DNA of 64,000 nt from an uncultured Clostridia bacterium (lineage in GTDB: Bacteria; Bacillota; Clostridia; Oscillospirales; Ruminococcaceae). This document shows positions 16,203 through 25,389 of this stretch, piece by piece. A program made the position numbers and the translations under genes. The DNA is taken from the NCBI GenBank assembly GCA_947631455.1, contig CANRLH010000005.1, forward strand, positions 48,501 through 112,500. Direction: 5' to 3'. Positions within the stretch are counted from its first letter, which is position 1. Every line of letters begins with the position of its first letter. The notes under the pieces were generated by a model. The model saw only the letters and a program-made list of their open reading frames with translations. It searched no databases and had not been told where the DNA came from.

Positions 16203-18749
16203 TTACCCCTTTGCATCATACCAGCTTTTGCCTTCGTTTACGTCTGCTATTAGCGGCACCTTCAGCTTTGCCGCGTTTTTCATCTCCTCTGACAAAATCC
16301 TTGCCGCTGCCTCTTTGTCCTTTTCCTCTGCTTCGATTATTAGCTCATCGTGGACCTGAAGTATCAGCCTTGCCGCAAGTTTTTCTTCCTTAAGGCGTTT
16401 GTATACCCGTACCATCGCTATTTTTATAATGTCGGCGGCAGCTCCCTGAATAGGAGCATTCATTGCCGCACGCTTGCCGAATGCCTGTACCGCCTTATTC
16501 TTAGCGGTAAGCTCAGGAATATAGCGCCGTCTGCCGAACATCGTGGTAACACAACCCTCTTTTATGGCATCATCAATGGTTTTTTCCATATAACTTTTTA
16601 CTCCGGGATAGGTTGCGTTATACTGATCAATATATCTTTTCGCCTCAGCCATTGAAACACCAAGGTCGTTAGAAAGCGAGTATGCGCCTATTCCGTAAAC
16701 TATTCCGAAATTTACTACCTTTGCAGTTCTCCTCATATCATCAGTGACAAAGTCTATCGGCATATCAAAAACCTTGCTTGCAGTCATTGCGTGAAAATCC
16801 TCACCGGACATAAAGGACGCTATCAGATTTTCATCACCGCACTCTGACGCCAGAATCCTCAGCTCTATTTGCGAGTAATCCGCGTCAAGGAGAACACAGC
16901 CATCCTTAGCGACGAAAAACTTGCGCATCTGTCTGCCGATTTCCTTTCTTACGGGAATGTTCTGCAAATTCGGATCGCTTGATGATATTCGTCCCGTTCT
17001 CGTTTCTGTCTGGTTAAAAAAGGAGTGTACTCTGCCATCATCCTTAATAACCTTTAATAACCCCTCTACATAGGTAGAGCTAAGCTTTGTTAGCGTGCGG
17101 TACTCCAAAACCGCAGGAATTATCGGGTGTCTATCAGCAAGCTCCTCAAGTATTTCAGCGCTTGTGGAATAGCCGTGCTTTGTCTTTTTCTTATACGGCA
17201 GTCCCAAGTCTTCAAAAAGTATGTCCCCAAGCTGCTTTGGACTTGCTATATTAAACGTCCTTCCGGCATACTCATAAATCGTCTGCTCAAGACTTTCTAT
17301 ATCCTTCGTAAGTGCCTCTCCGAACGCCCGTATTCCGTCGGCGTCAGCTTTTACTCCGATATGCTCCATACTCGCAAGGACCTCGCACAGAGGTATCTCA
17401 ATTTCATACAGCACTCTTTCAAGTTTGTTTTCTGAAATCCGGCTTTTAAGCTTCTGACATAAAAGCCCGAGTGAAGCTATATCTGCATATTCGCCCATAT
17501 TCTTTCGGTAAACTACCTTGTATGCCAGACAGAGATTCATAACCGTATATTCGCTTGACTGGGAGTTTAAAAGGTATCCTGCCAGATCGGCAATAAATGA
17601 AACCCCCTTTAGCTCACAACCGTTTTCAAAGCAAAGCTTGTGCGCCTCTTTGCCCTCAAAACACTCCTTTTGAACTTTGCTTGTAAAAAACTTAAGCATC
17701 ATCTCTTTATCAGATGTGCAGTATATCGTATTGTCAAAGCAGATTTCAAGCTTATCGGTAAGATAAATAAAGTATGCGGTTCTTTTGCTTGTATCCATGA
17801 GCTTAATATCCTTTTCCTCAAGCTCTGAAACCGTTAACTTATTCGATTCATCTAACGCTTCCTGATCATTTGTACCTTTTATCTCGGTAGGCATACTCAG
17901 CTTAAGCTTTTCAATAAGCTTAAACATATCGTACTTTGCAAGGAGCGAGCAAAGCTCATCGTTTTTTACCTCTCCTTTAACATAGGCAGAGGGATCATGA
18001 TTGATCGGAGCGTCAAGGGCAATCGTTCCGAGCCACCTGCTGTGATATGCGTCCTCTTTGCCGTTTCTTAGCTTTTCCTTTACTCTGTCGGTGAGATCGC
18101 AAGCCTCGTAATTATCGTAAAGATTATCAATAGAGCCGAACTTTTGCACCAGAGAAAGAGCGGTTTTTTCTCCGATCCCCGCCACTCCCTTTATGTTGTC
18201 AGAGGAATCCCCCTGCAAAGCCTTTACGTCTATAAGCTGTTGTGGTTCAAGAAGATAATCCTGAGCTATTTTTTTTGGCGTGTAAATTATTGTTTCCTTT
18301 ACCTTGGCAAGATAGACAGTAGTACGGTCATTTACAAGCTGAAGAGAATCCCTGTCCCCCGTCAGTATGATACACTCGTTGTCTCCCTTTGAGAAAACAG
18401 ACGCCACCGACCCAAGTATATCATCAGCCTCATATCCTTCTATCTCTATGACCTTTACTCCTAAAAGGCTAAGAATTTCTTTGATAACAGGCATCTGCTC
18501 TCTCAGTTCATCCGGCATACCCTTTCGGTTTGCCTTGTAGGTCTTGTCCGCATTGTGCCTGAAGGTCGGAGCGTGAACATCAAACGCCGCAACAATTCCG
18601 TCAGGGTCTGTGTCGCTAACCGTTTTAAGATAGGTATTCATAAATCCGGTAAGTGCGTTTGTGTAAAATCCCTTTGAGTTTGTAAGAGCTTTTATTCCGT
18701 AAAACGCTCTGTTCATTATACTGTTTGCATCAATGGCTAAAATCCTCAT
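16203..18749 (-). CDS. polA: DNA polymerase I (proofreading domain degenerate)
   Basis: Gap-filling and repair polymerase, 848 residues. The N-terminal 5'-nuclease domain is intact ('GVKVIEIEGYEADDILG', 'GDRDSLQLV', 'GDSSDNIKGVAGIGEKTA'). The C-terminal polymerase domain has 'DYSQIELRILA' (motif A), 'RRTAKVVNFGIVYG' (motif B) and 'QVHDELIIEA' (motif C). The middle segment (about residues 300-440) lacks the acidic 'DxE' motif of an active 3'-5' exonuclease, so proofreading is probably absent, as in Taq and Bacillus Pol I. It is last in recG-MutS-like-dusB-trmN6-like-polA, three bases behind its upstream neighbour. The ATG follows CGGAGG. Confidence 0.98.
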   Translation of the reverse strand: MRILAIDANSIMNRAFYGIKALTNSKGFYTNALTGFMNTYLKTVSDTDPDGIVAAFDVHAPTFRHNADKTYKANRKGMPDELREQMPVIKEILSLLGVKVIEIEGYEADDILGSVASVFSKGDNECIILTGDRDSLQLVNDRTTVYLAKVKETIIYTPKKIAQDYLLEPQQLIDVKALQGDSSDNIKGVAGIGEKTALSLVQKFGSIDNLYDNYEACDLTDRVKEKLRNGKEDAYHSRWLGTIALDAPINHDPSAYVKGEVKNDELCSLLAKYDMFKLIEKLKLSMPTEIKGTNDQEALDESNKLTVSELEEKDIKLMDTSKRTAYFIYLTDKLEICFDNTIYCTSDKEMMLKFFTSKVQKECFEGKEAHKLCFENGCELKGVSFIADLAGYLLNSQSSEYTVMNLCLAYKVVYRKNMGEYADIASLGLLCQKLKSRISENKLERVLYEIEIPLCEVLASMEHIGVKADADGIRAFGEALTKDIESLEQTIYEYAGRTFNIASPKQLGDILFEDLGLPYKKKTKHGYSTSAEILEELADRHPIIPAVLEYRTLTKLSSTYVEGLLKVIKDDGRVHSFFNQTETRTGRISSSDPNLQNIPVRKEIGRQMRKFFVAKDGCVLLDADYSQIELRILASECGDENLIASFMSGEDFHAMTASKVFDMPIDFVTDDMRRTAKVVNFGIVYGIGAYSLSNDLGVSMAEAKRYIDQYNATYPGVKSYMEKTIDDAIKEGCVTTMFGRRRYIPELTAKNKAVQAFGKRAAMNAPIQGAAADIIKIAMVRVYKRLKEEKLAARLILQVHDELIIEAEEKDKEAAARILSEEMKNAAKLKVPLIADVNEGKSWYDAKG

Positions 18750-18752
18750 GTC

Positions 18753-19475
18753 TTAAGCCTCCGTTTTAATCCCGTAAATTTTGTTTATCTCCTCGCTGTA
18801 TTCTCCGTTGTCGTCATAAACAAACAAGCCTTCTTCTACTGTCATAAACGGCTTTGCACCCTTTTTTCCCTCAACAAGAATAAGCCACGGCGTGCCTCCC
18901 CTTTGCTTTGAAACAAATCTTATCCGCTTTGGCTCAATGCCGTGTTTTCTCATTGCGCACAAAACGTCGCACAGCCGCTCCGGTCTGTTAGTTATACACA
19001 GTCTGCCGCCAAAGCGGAGATTTCTCGCTGCCGATATACATACGTCGTCTATAGTACATAGCGTTTCATGTCTTGCTATTTTATCGGCTTCCTCTTCGCT
19101 TATAATTCCCGTTCCAAAAATTTTATAAGGCGGATTGCAGGTTATAACATCAAGCTCTTTAAAAGCTTTGAAGTTTTTTAAATCTCCGTGAATGGTCTCA
19201 AGCTTTGAAAGGGCGGAAGCCTCCTTGCTCTTTTCAAGCTGAAAATACGCCTTGTCCTGTATCTCAACAGCATAAAGCTTTTTGGGCTCGTAAAACTTTT
19301 CCAGCAAAAGCGCTACGATTCCGTTGCCGCTGCAAAAGTCACACACCGTATCCTTTCTTCTCGCTTTGGTAAAGTGCGCGAGCAAAAATGCGTCTATCCC
19401 GAATCTGTGCTCACCTGAAACGCATACCGAAAGCCTTTCGCTTAGCTTCTCATAGGTAAGGTCGTTATATGTCAT
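18753..19475 (-). CDS. tRNA1(Val) adenine-N6 methyltransferase-like protein (TrmN6/YfiC family)
   Basis: A 240-residue SAM-dependent methyltransferase. It has the SAM-binding 'VCDFCSGNGIVALLL' near residues 44-58 and the N6-adenine catalytic motif 'NPPY' ('DVITCNPPYKIFG', near 107-119). The start 'SERLSVCVSGEHRFGIDAFLLAHF' is typical of the YfiC family, which methylates A37 of tRNA-Val in E. coli; the actual target here is inferred. Its start overlaps the dusB stop by four bases (ATGA), so the two tRNA-modification genes are translationally coupled. Confidence 0.88.
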   Translation of the reverse strand: MTYNDLTYEKLSERLSVCVSGEHRFGIDAFLLAHFTKARRKDTVCDFCSGNGIVALLLEKFYEPKKLYAVEIQDKAYFQLEKSKEASALSKLETIHGDLKNFKAFKELDVITCNPPYKIFGTGIISEEEADKIARHETLCTIDDVCISAARNLRFGGRLCITNRPERLCDVLCAMRKHGIEPKRIRFVSKQRGGTPWLILVEGKKGAKPFMTVEEGLFVYDDNGEYSEEINKIYGIKTEA

Positions 19476-20449
19476 ATACTTTCTCCGTTTTTCAAAATCT
19501 TTTCACACAACCGGTAAAGGTCGTCAAGTGTGCAAAGCTCTGAGCACTCATTTCTTATCCCCGCGGCACCCGGAAGTCCCTTTACATACCACGCTATATT
19601 TTTTCTCGCTTCCTTCATCCCCTGACGCTCCCCTTTGTATTCTACGATCCTTCCGGTGTGTGTGAGCATAGCCTCAACACGCTCATTGAGCGTTTTCGGC
19701 GTATACTCCGTGCCTTCAAAAAACTTGTTTATTTTCTCAAACACAAACGGGTTGCCATAGCTCGCTCTTCCGACTGACACAAAATCGCACCCGGTTTCAT
19801 CGTACATTCTTTTTGCGTCCTCGCCCGATGTAATATCTCCGTTTCCTATAACCGGTATCTTAACGCTTTGCTTAACCATTTTTATGACCGAAAGATCAGC
19901 CTTTCCCGAATACATCTGCTCTCTGGTCCTGGCGTGAACGGTTATTGCGGCGGCTCCTGCCTGCTCTAAAGCTTTTGCTAGCTCAGGTGCGTTTACCGAG
20001 TCCTTATCCCAGCCGGATCTGATTTTTACTGTTACTGGAACATCAACCGCCAAAACCGTTTCTCTTACTATTTCCGCTGCGGTTTTCATATCCTTCATAA
20101 GCGCGGAACCCGCGCCGTTTGAAACTATTTTAGGAACCGGACAACCCATATTTATGTCAATAATATCAGGAGAATACTCAAGCAGCATATAAGCCGCTTT
20201 TGCAAAAAAGTACGGATCTTCTCCGAAAAGCTGAAGCGCCATAGGCCGCTCGTTATCTGTTATTTCACAAAGCTTCGGAGTTTTTTTATCTCCGTATACA
20301 AGCCCCTTTGAGGAAATCATCTCACTTGTAAGATAAGCGCAGCCAAAGCTTTTGCACATTTCTCTGTATGCCCTGTCCGCAACTGAAGCCATTGGCGCTA
20401 ACGCCGCATAGCCTTTTACAGTCACATTTTTTATTTTAAGCTCTCTCAT
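19472..20449 (-). CDS. dusB: tRNA-dihydrouridine synthase (DusB-like)
   Basis: A 325-residue FMN-dependent TIM-barrel enzyme that reduces uridine to dihydrouridine in tRNA D-loops. Family motifs are 'APMASVADRAYREMC' near residues 18-32, 'NMGCPVPKIVSNGAGSALM' near 99-117 (with the catalytic Cys), 'TVHARTREQMYSG' near 171-183 and 'IGNGDITSGEDA'. It overlaps the MutS-like gene by 14 bases and the trmN6-like gene by four, indicating a tight operon. DusB is the usual Firmicutes paralogue; DusA/DusC are not excluded by the motifs alone. Confidence 0.93.
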   Translation of the reverse strand: MRELKIKNVTVKGYAALAPMASVADRAYREMCKSFGCAYLTSEMISSKGLVYGDKKTPKLCEITDNERPMALQLFGEDPYFFAKAAYMLLEYSPDIIDINMGCPVPKIVSNGAGSALMKDMKTAAEIVRETVLAVDVPVTVKIRSGWDKDSVNAPELAKALEQAGAAAITVHARTREQMYSGKADLSVIKMVKQSVKIPVIGNGDITSGEDAKRMYDETGCDFVSVGRASYGNPFVFEKINKFFEGTEYTPKTLNERVEAMLTHTGRIVEYKGERQGMKEARKNIAWYVKGLPGAAGIRNECSELCTLDDLYRLCEKILKNGESI

Positions 20450-22142
20450 CTTTTTTTGCTTTCTTTCTTATATACGATATGTCTATTCCGAATTTGTCAA
20501 ATACAGTTTTTGCGAAGCTATGCTCTGTCGGAAGTCCTTTTACTATCTTGTACTTTCTTTCACCTGTCTGCTCATCAGATTCCATAACTATACTCAATAG
20601 CTTTGAGCGGACATCCTCATCTTTGTTTATCTCATCGCACATATGTGCAATATCGGTAAGGTGTGTTGCAAAAACTCCCCTTGCACCGATTATGGCAAAT
20701 ATTTTAACAAGCTCACTTGCTATCTCAACACATTCTTTCGGAGTTGTTGATTGTATTGACTCATTCATTAAAAGCAGGCTTTGATTGGTTATGGTCTTGC
20801 TTATCTCTTTAAATTCCTTTATCTCTGTGGTAAAACGTGAGGAGTTTATTCCCACCTCCTCCTCTTTAGGAAAGTTTGTATAAATATAGTCGCAAAGAGA
20901 TATCTTACATTCCCTCGCAGGCGCGTAAAGCCCCGCCTGACTTAAAAGCTGACATATACCGACAGCTCTTACAAAGGTAGTTTTTCCTCCGTTGTTGGCT
21001 CCGGTAAGAATGTAAAAGCTTGCTGAATCGTCAAATGTGATGTCATTTCTCACTATAAACTCATCACCTGTTTTATCGTGCTCGACAGCCGATATTCGCT
21101 TGTAAAATGCAACATCAAATAGTCCCTTTATCTCACAATAACGCTTGTCCTTTGGAAGTATAACAGGTCGGCACATTTCAATTTTTCTTGATGCCGCAGC
21201 CTCTATAAATCTTACAACTCCACTGTAAAAATCAAGCTGAGTTTCAAGCGCGTAAATCTCCTCGAAGCCGATTTTTCTGTAAGTCGCCATTGCATCCGAA
21301 AGAGTCCTTATATATCTGTCCGTTATCCTCTCAAGCTCATTGAAAAGAGCCTTATCTATTTCATTTATGTCTGTGTCGTTTGTGACGGTTTTTCTCGGAA
21401 TATATTTCGTATACAGCTTTCCCTTGACAATAGTTTCGGGAAACTTTGCACCCCGGTAAAGTATTCTGTCAAACACGCTGGGCTTTACCCCAACAGGCTT
21501 TGTCGAATAATCAACTATTCCCGCAGATACAGGAAGCATCTCCTCGTCAAAATTTATTGCAACAGTAACACTTCTCACTCGGTTGTCAACCGCTTTGTGA
21601 AGCTCTTTCATACAATCCTTTATGTGACAATACTCATCCGATGAATAAATATCCTCAAAGTATGAAAACAGCTTTGTTATCGCATCCGATTTTATATTCG
21701 CTCCATTCAAAGAATAAAAATCGTGAAGTCTGTCCACACACTCGATATAACAGTCAAGCGCTGCTATCTGACCGTTGAGCGCAGTAAAGCTCTGTACCGA
21801 TTCAATATTGTGAATGTTTACCCTGTCGTTTGTGAGCATATCAGTTATGGTAGAATAAAGTGTCGGCAAAAGAGTTTTTATATTTATGAAGTCGTCAAGA
21901 GCGTCCTGTCGGTATTTAATAATATCCGCATCATCACAAAGCTCTTTTAAAATCTGCGTGCAGAAATACTGATTTCTCGGACACATTAGCTCGCTTACGG
22001 AGGACACCTCAAGATTTGAAATATAGTCTTCCGGTAGATTTGAAAGTCTGTATCGCCGCTCATTCATTTTGCTTTTTTTCTCTTCATTAGGGTAAATAAG
22101 ATCGATTATCGGCTTTAAATTCTTCTCTTCTTTTCTAAACAT
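20436..22142 (-). CDS. MutS-like ATPase lacking mismatch-recognition and Smr domains
   Basis: A 568-residue protein with a MutS lever/clamp-like helical region (about 30-330) and a C-terminal MutS ABC-type ATPase. The Walker A is 'TGANNGGKTTFVRA' and the signature region 'INSSRFTTEIKEF'. The Walker B reads 'SLLLMNESIQST', with Asn where most MutS proteins have the catalytic-site Asp ('DE'). There is no N-terminal mismatch-binding Phe-x-Glu domain and no MutS2 Smr nuclease, so it is neither MutS1 nor MutS2. Its role is unknown; the recG-polA surroundings suggest DNA metabolism. The ATG follows GGGAGGG. Confidence 0.85.
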   Translation of the reverse strand: MFRKEEKNLKPIIDLIYPNEEKKSKMNERRYRLSNLPEDYISNLEVSSVSELMCPRNQYFCTQILKELCDDADIIKYRQDALDDFINIKTLLPTLYSTITDMLTNDRVNIHNIESVQSFTALNGQIAALDCYIECVDRLHDFYSLNGANIKSDAITKLFSYFEDIYSSDEYCHIKDCMKELHKAVDNRVRSVTVAINFDEEMLPVSAGIVDYSTKPVGVKPSVFDRILYRGAKFPETIVKGKLYTKYIPRKTVTNDTDINEIDKALFNELERITDRYIRTLSDAMATYRKIGFEEIYALETQLDFYSGVVRFIEAAASRKIEMCRPVILPKDKRYCEIKGLFDVAFYKRISAVEHDKTGDEFIVRNDITFDDSASFYILTGANNGGKTTFVRAVGICQLLSQAGLYAPARECKISLCDYIYTNFPKEEEVGINSSRFTTEIKEFKEISKTITNQSLLLMNESIQSTTPKECVEIASELVKIFAIIGARGVFATHLTDIAHMCDEINKDEDVRSKLLSIVMESDEQTGERKYKIVKGLPTEHSFAKTVFDKFGIDISYIRKKAKKDERA

Positions 22143-22153
22143 ATTATCCCTCC

Positions 22154-24184
22154 CTAGTCGCTTCTCCTCTCAAAAAGCTCCTTTATAAGTGATCTTAATC
22201 CTTTATTCTCAGGATTTAATAGCTCCGGATCGCTTTCATATATTCTCTTAGCCTCTTCCTGTGCATTTTTTAAAATCTCAATATCCTCAGACATATCGGC
22301 GATCTTAAGCTTTGGTAGTCCGTGTTGTGCCGAACCGAAGAAATCTCCCGGTCCGCGCATTTTCAGATCCTCCCTTGATAGCTCAAACCCGTCTGATGTG
22401 TTGGCCATGATCTTTAGCCGCTTTTTGCACTCCTCCGTAGGACTGTCAGTTACTAATATGCAATAGGACTTTTCACTCCCGCGCCCAACTCTTCCTCTTA
22501 ACTGATGGAGCTGCGAAAGCCCGAACCGCTCAGAGTTTTCTATCAAAATTACAGTGGCGTTTTTAACGTCCACCCCGACCTCGACAACCGTGGTGGAAAC
22601 TAGCACCTGAAGCTCTCCGGATTTAAACCTGAGCATCATCATATCCTTTTCCTTAGGCTTCATTTTTCCGTGTAAAAGCCCTAAGGAATATCCTGAAAAT
22701 TCGTTTTGAGAAAGCTCATTCGCATATGATTTTACACTCTTTAAACCCTGCTCGTTATCCTCTATCATCGGACATACAATATATGCCTGTCTGCCCTTGT
22801 CGAGTTCTCCTCTTACAAAACCAAATGCCCTTTTACGAAGTTTTCCCGTAACAGCATAGGTTTCTGTCCTTTGTCTGCCCTTCGGAAGCTCGTTCAGCAC
22901 CGATATATCAAGATCTCCGTAAATCATCAAAGCAAGTGTTCTTGGTATCGGAGTTGCCGACATTACCAGAACATGCGGATTTTCTCCCTTTTTAGAAAGT
23001 GATGACCGCTGCTCCACTCCGAAACGGTGCTGTTCATCCGTTATTACTAACGCAAGGTCGCAAAACTCAACGCTTTGCTGATAAAGCGCCTGTGTGCCTA
23101 TGACAACATCGATCTCGCCTGCAATGATCTGTTGATTAAGGTCCTTCTTTTCTTTTGCACTTACAGATCCTGTCAAAAGCCCCACTTTTACCCCCAGCGG
23201 CTCTAAAAATTCCTTAAATGTGTTATAATGCTGAGAGGCAAGTATCTCCGTGGGCGCCATAAGAGCCGTCTGCTTTTTGTTTTTGTAAACGAAATATGCC
23301 AGAGCTGCCGCTACAACGGTTTTTCCGCTTCCGACATCTCCCTGTAAAAGTCTGCTCATCGGACGGTCTTGCTGCATATCGTCAATACATTCATTTATTG
23401 ATTTCTTCTGGCATTCGGTAAGCTCAAACGACAGATTTTTGTAAAACTCTTTTATATCACACCTGTAAAGCTTGTTTGAAGTCTTTTGCCGATTTCTGCC
23501 CCTAAGCATCATCATTCCAAGCCCCAAGGTCAGAAATTCATCAAAAACAAGCCTTCTTTTTGCCGTTTGCATACTGTAATTGTCCGGCGGAAAATGAATG
23601 TTATATAGCGCAAACGCCAGCGAGCACATACCCTGTCTCTTTAATATATCCTTCGGCACAGGCTCATATATCCTGTCGTTTATAACTGAAAGTGCGTTTT
23701 GTACCGTTGAGCGCACAAGCGTCTGGCTCAATCCCTCCGTAACAGAGTAAACCGGCTGCATAGCCTTAGACGCGCCGATTTTAAAAACGGTTGGTGAGGA
23801 AATTTCCTTTCTTATAAAATTACCTGAGATCTTGCCGTACAAAATTATCGGTTCTCCCTCTGACAGAGAATTAAAAAGATACTCGCTGTTATAGATCACT
23901 ACGGTCATATCATCTTCGTCGTCGGTGAACACGGCCTTAAAAATCGTCATTCCCTTTCTTATTCTTGCGGGCGGAAGCTTTTTTGCAATTCTCCCCGCAA
24001 CAGCGCACACCTCACCAACACAGGCGTCCTTTATAGATGTACATGATGTAAGATCTATATAACCTCTCGGGAAGTGGTAAATGAGGTCTTTCACGGTATT
24101 TATTGATAGCTTTTTGTAGCATTCAGCCCGCTTAGGCCCGACGCCCTTTAAATACTTGATATCACTTGCAAGCGTAATATCCAA
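22154..24184 (-). CDS. recG: ATP-dependent DNA helicase RecG
   Basis: A 676-residue fork-reversal and branch-migration helicase. It has an N-terminal wedge/OB domain (about 1-240; 'YLKGVGPKRAECYKKL') and helicase motifs 'LLQGDVGSGKTVVAALA' (I), 'TDEQHRFGVEQR' (II, DEQH), 'VMSATPIPRT' (III) and 'RFGLSQLHQLRGRVGRG' (VI). The start is TTG (24182-24184), eight bases behind GGGGGGTGA. It heads the five-gene DNA/tRNA operon. Confidence 0.97.
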   Translation of the reverse strand: MDITLASDIKYLKGVGPKRAECYKKLSINTVKDLIYHFPRGYIDLTSCTSIKDACVGEVCAVAGRIAKKLPPARIRKGMTIFKAVFTDDEDDMTVVIYNSEYLFNSLSEGEPIILYGKISGNFIRKEISSPTVFKIGASKAMQPVYSVTEGLSQTLVRSTVQNALSVINDRIYEPVPKDILKRQGMCSLAFALYNIHFPPDNYSMQTAKRRLVFDEFLTLGLGMMMLRGRNRQKTSNKLYRCDIKEFYKNLSFELTECQKKSINECIDDMQQDRPMSRLLQGDVGSGKTVVAAALAYFVYKNKKQTALMAPTEILASQHYNTFKEFLEPLGVKVGLLTGSVSAKEKKDLNQQIIAGEIDVVIGTQALYQQSVEFCDLALVITDEQHRFGVEQRSSLSKKGENPHVLVMSATPIPRTLALMIYGDLDISVLNELPKGRQRTETYAVTGKLRKRAFGFVRGELDKGRQAYIVCPMIEDNEQGLKSVKSYANELSQNEFSGYSLGLLHGKMKPKEKDMMMLRFKSGELQVLVSTTVVEVGVDVKNATVILIENSERFGLSQLHQLRGRVGRGSEKSYCILVTDSPTEECKKRLKIMANTSDGFELSREDLKMRGPGDFFGSAQHGLPKLKIADMSEDIEILKNAQEEAKRIYESDPELLNPENKGLRSLIKELFERRSD

Positions 24185-24290
24185 AACATCACCCCCCTAA
24201 AACTGTTTATCTCAGTAACTGAGATCATCTTAAACAAAGAGATAATCTTCGGTTAATTTATTTTATCATACTTTACCGGAAAATACAATA

Positions 24291-24316
24291 AAACCGCCCT
24301 TGATATAAGACGGTTT
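24291..24316 (-). terminator. Terminator behind the fkbM-like gene
   Basis: On the minus strand AAACCGTC / GGCGGTTT pairs with one wobble and is followed by a T-rich stretch. It ends the ddl-murI-DUF1934-argS-fkbM unit. Confidence 0.75.
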
Positions 24317-24321
24317 AAGAG

Positions 24322-25386
24322 TTATTTTACAAAGAACATATTTGTCTCCCACGCAGGATAGTAAGGATAATGCCTTAGATATAGCTTATATGAATCATTT
24401 ATCTCAAGAACCTGAAGTGGCAGTTCAAACATATCCAGAAGCTTATGATATACCGCTACACACAGCTTTGGGGAATACTCTTTTATCGTATTTTTGCTTC
24501 CCTCAAGCGCTCTTTTTTCTTCACCCTCAACATCGTATTTTATATAGTCTGCACGATGGCCGCAAAGCAATGAATCAACGCTTACAGCTTTTGTCAAAAT
24601 CCCGTTTTGGGTCGGTCTTGCCTGTCTGCCCGAACCTTTTGAAAAGCAAACCGTATCTTCTTTATCCCACGCAGCGGCATTTATCAGCGTTATGTTTTTA
24701 TATCCTTCCATCGCTGCTGTGAGCTTTTTATAATTGCGAACATTCGGCTCAATGGCAAAAATCTTTTCATACCCCTCGGCATACGATAGATACTCCAACA
24801 CCGTATCTCCGTTATACGCTCCCAAATCAACATAGGTTTCACATGAGCTTGGCTTAAGAATGTTTTCATAAGCTTCACAAGGAATCGTTTCACACTGTTT
24901 TAAAAAGCTTATATCCCCCGTGATCTTGTACTTTAATACGCAGTCAAAAACCTCTTTTGACTTTTCGTCACAAAGCCTTTCAAAAACAGCATTTGCCTTA
25001 TCAAAATTCTGAACAAGCGTCTCCTTTAAAAACGGTTCTCCACCGTAAACAGCCGTATCAGGCATAATCAGCGTGTGCTTATTTGCAACAGCGTCAATCT
25101 TATCAATAAGCTCATTATATCCCGCTGCAAATGCCAGCGCTATAACAAAATCTTCGTTTTCTTCCTCGACCTCGCTCAGCCTTTTTACCTTAAACCCCTC
25201 AAAGCTGTGCCCGCGCACGAACTCATCACTAGCAAAAATTCCGCTCGTCTTTATTCCGAACCGCTCAAACTGCCGTAAAAGCTTTATACAGCCGTCGCCC
25301 ATTCCGTATATAAATATGGGTCTGTCCTCTGCTTTCAGCCGCTCCCAAGATGAATCGTAAGAAAGATAAGAGTTTATATCAAGCAT
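24322..25386 (-). CDS. FkbM-family SAM-dependent methyltransferase
   Basis: A 354-residue protein with two parts. The N-terminal half (about 20-110) has a Rossmann-like 'IFIYGMGDGCIKLLRQFERFG' opening. The C-terminal half is an FkbM-type methyltransferase, with 'TYVDLGAYNGDTVLEYL' (SAM site, near 184-200), 'FAIEPNVRNYKKL', 'DYIKYDVEGEEKRALEG' and 'SPKLCVAVYHK'. FkbM enzymes O-methylate sugars and polyketides, and many lie in glycan loci. Here it follows argS by three bases, in an operon otherwise devoted to cell-wall precursors and arginyl-tRNA. The target is unknown; a cell-surface glycan is a guess. Confidence 0.85.
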   Translation of the reverse strand: MLDINSYLSYDSSWERLKAEDRPIFIYGMGDGCIKLLRQFERFGIKTSGIFASDEFVRGHSFEGFKVKRLSEVEEENEDFVIALAFAAGYNELIDKIDAVANKHTLIMPDTAVYGGEPFLKETLVQNFDKANAVFERLCDEKSKEVFDCVLKYKITGDISFLKQCETIPCEAYENILKPSSCETYVDLGAYNGDTVLEYLSYAEGYEKIFAIEPNVRNYKKLTAAMEGYKNITLINAAAWDKEDTVCFSKGSGRQARPTQNGILTKAVSVDSLLCGHRADYIKYDVEGEEKRALEGSKNTIKEYSPKLCVAVYHKLLDMFELPLQVLEINDSYKLYLRHYPYYPAWETNMFFVK

Positions 25387-25389
25387 TTT

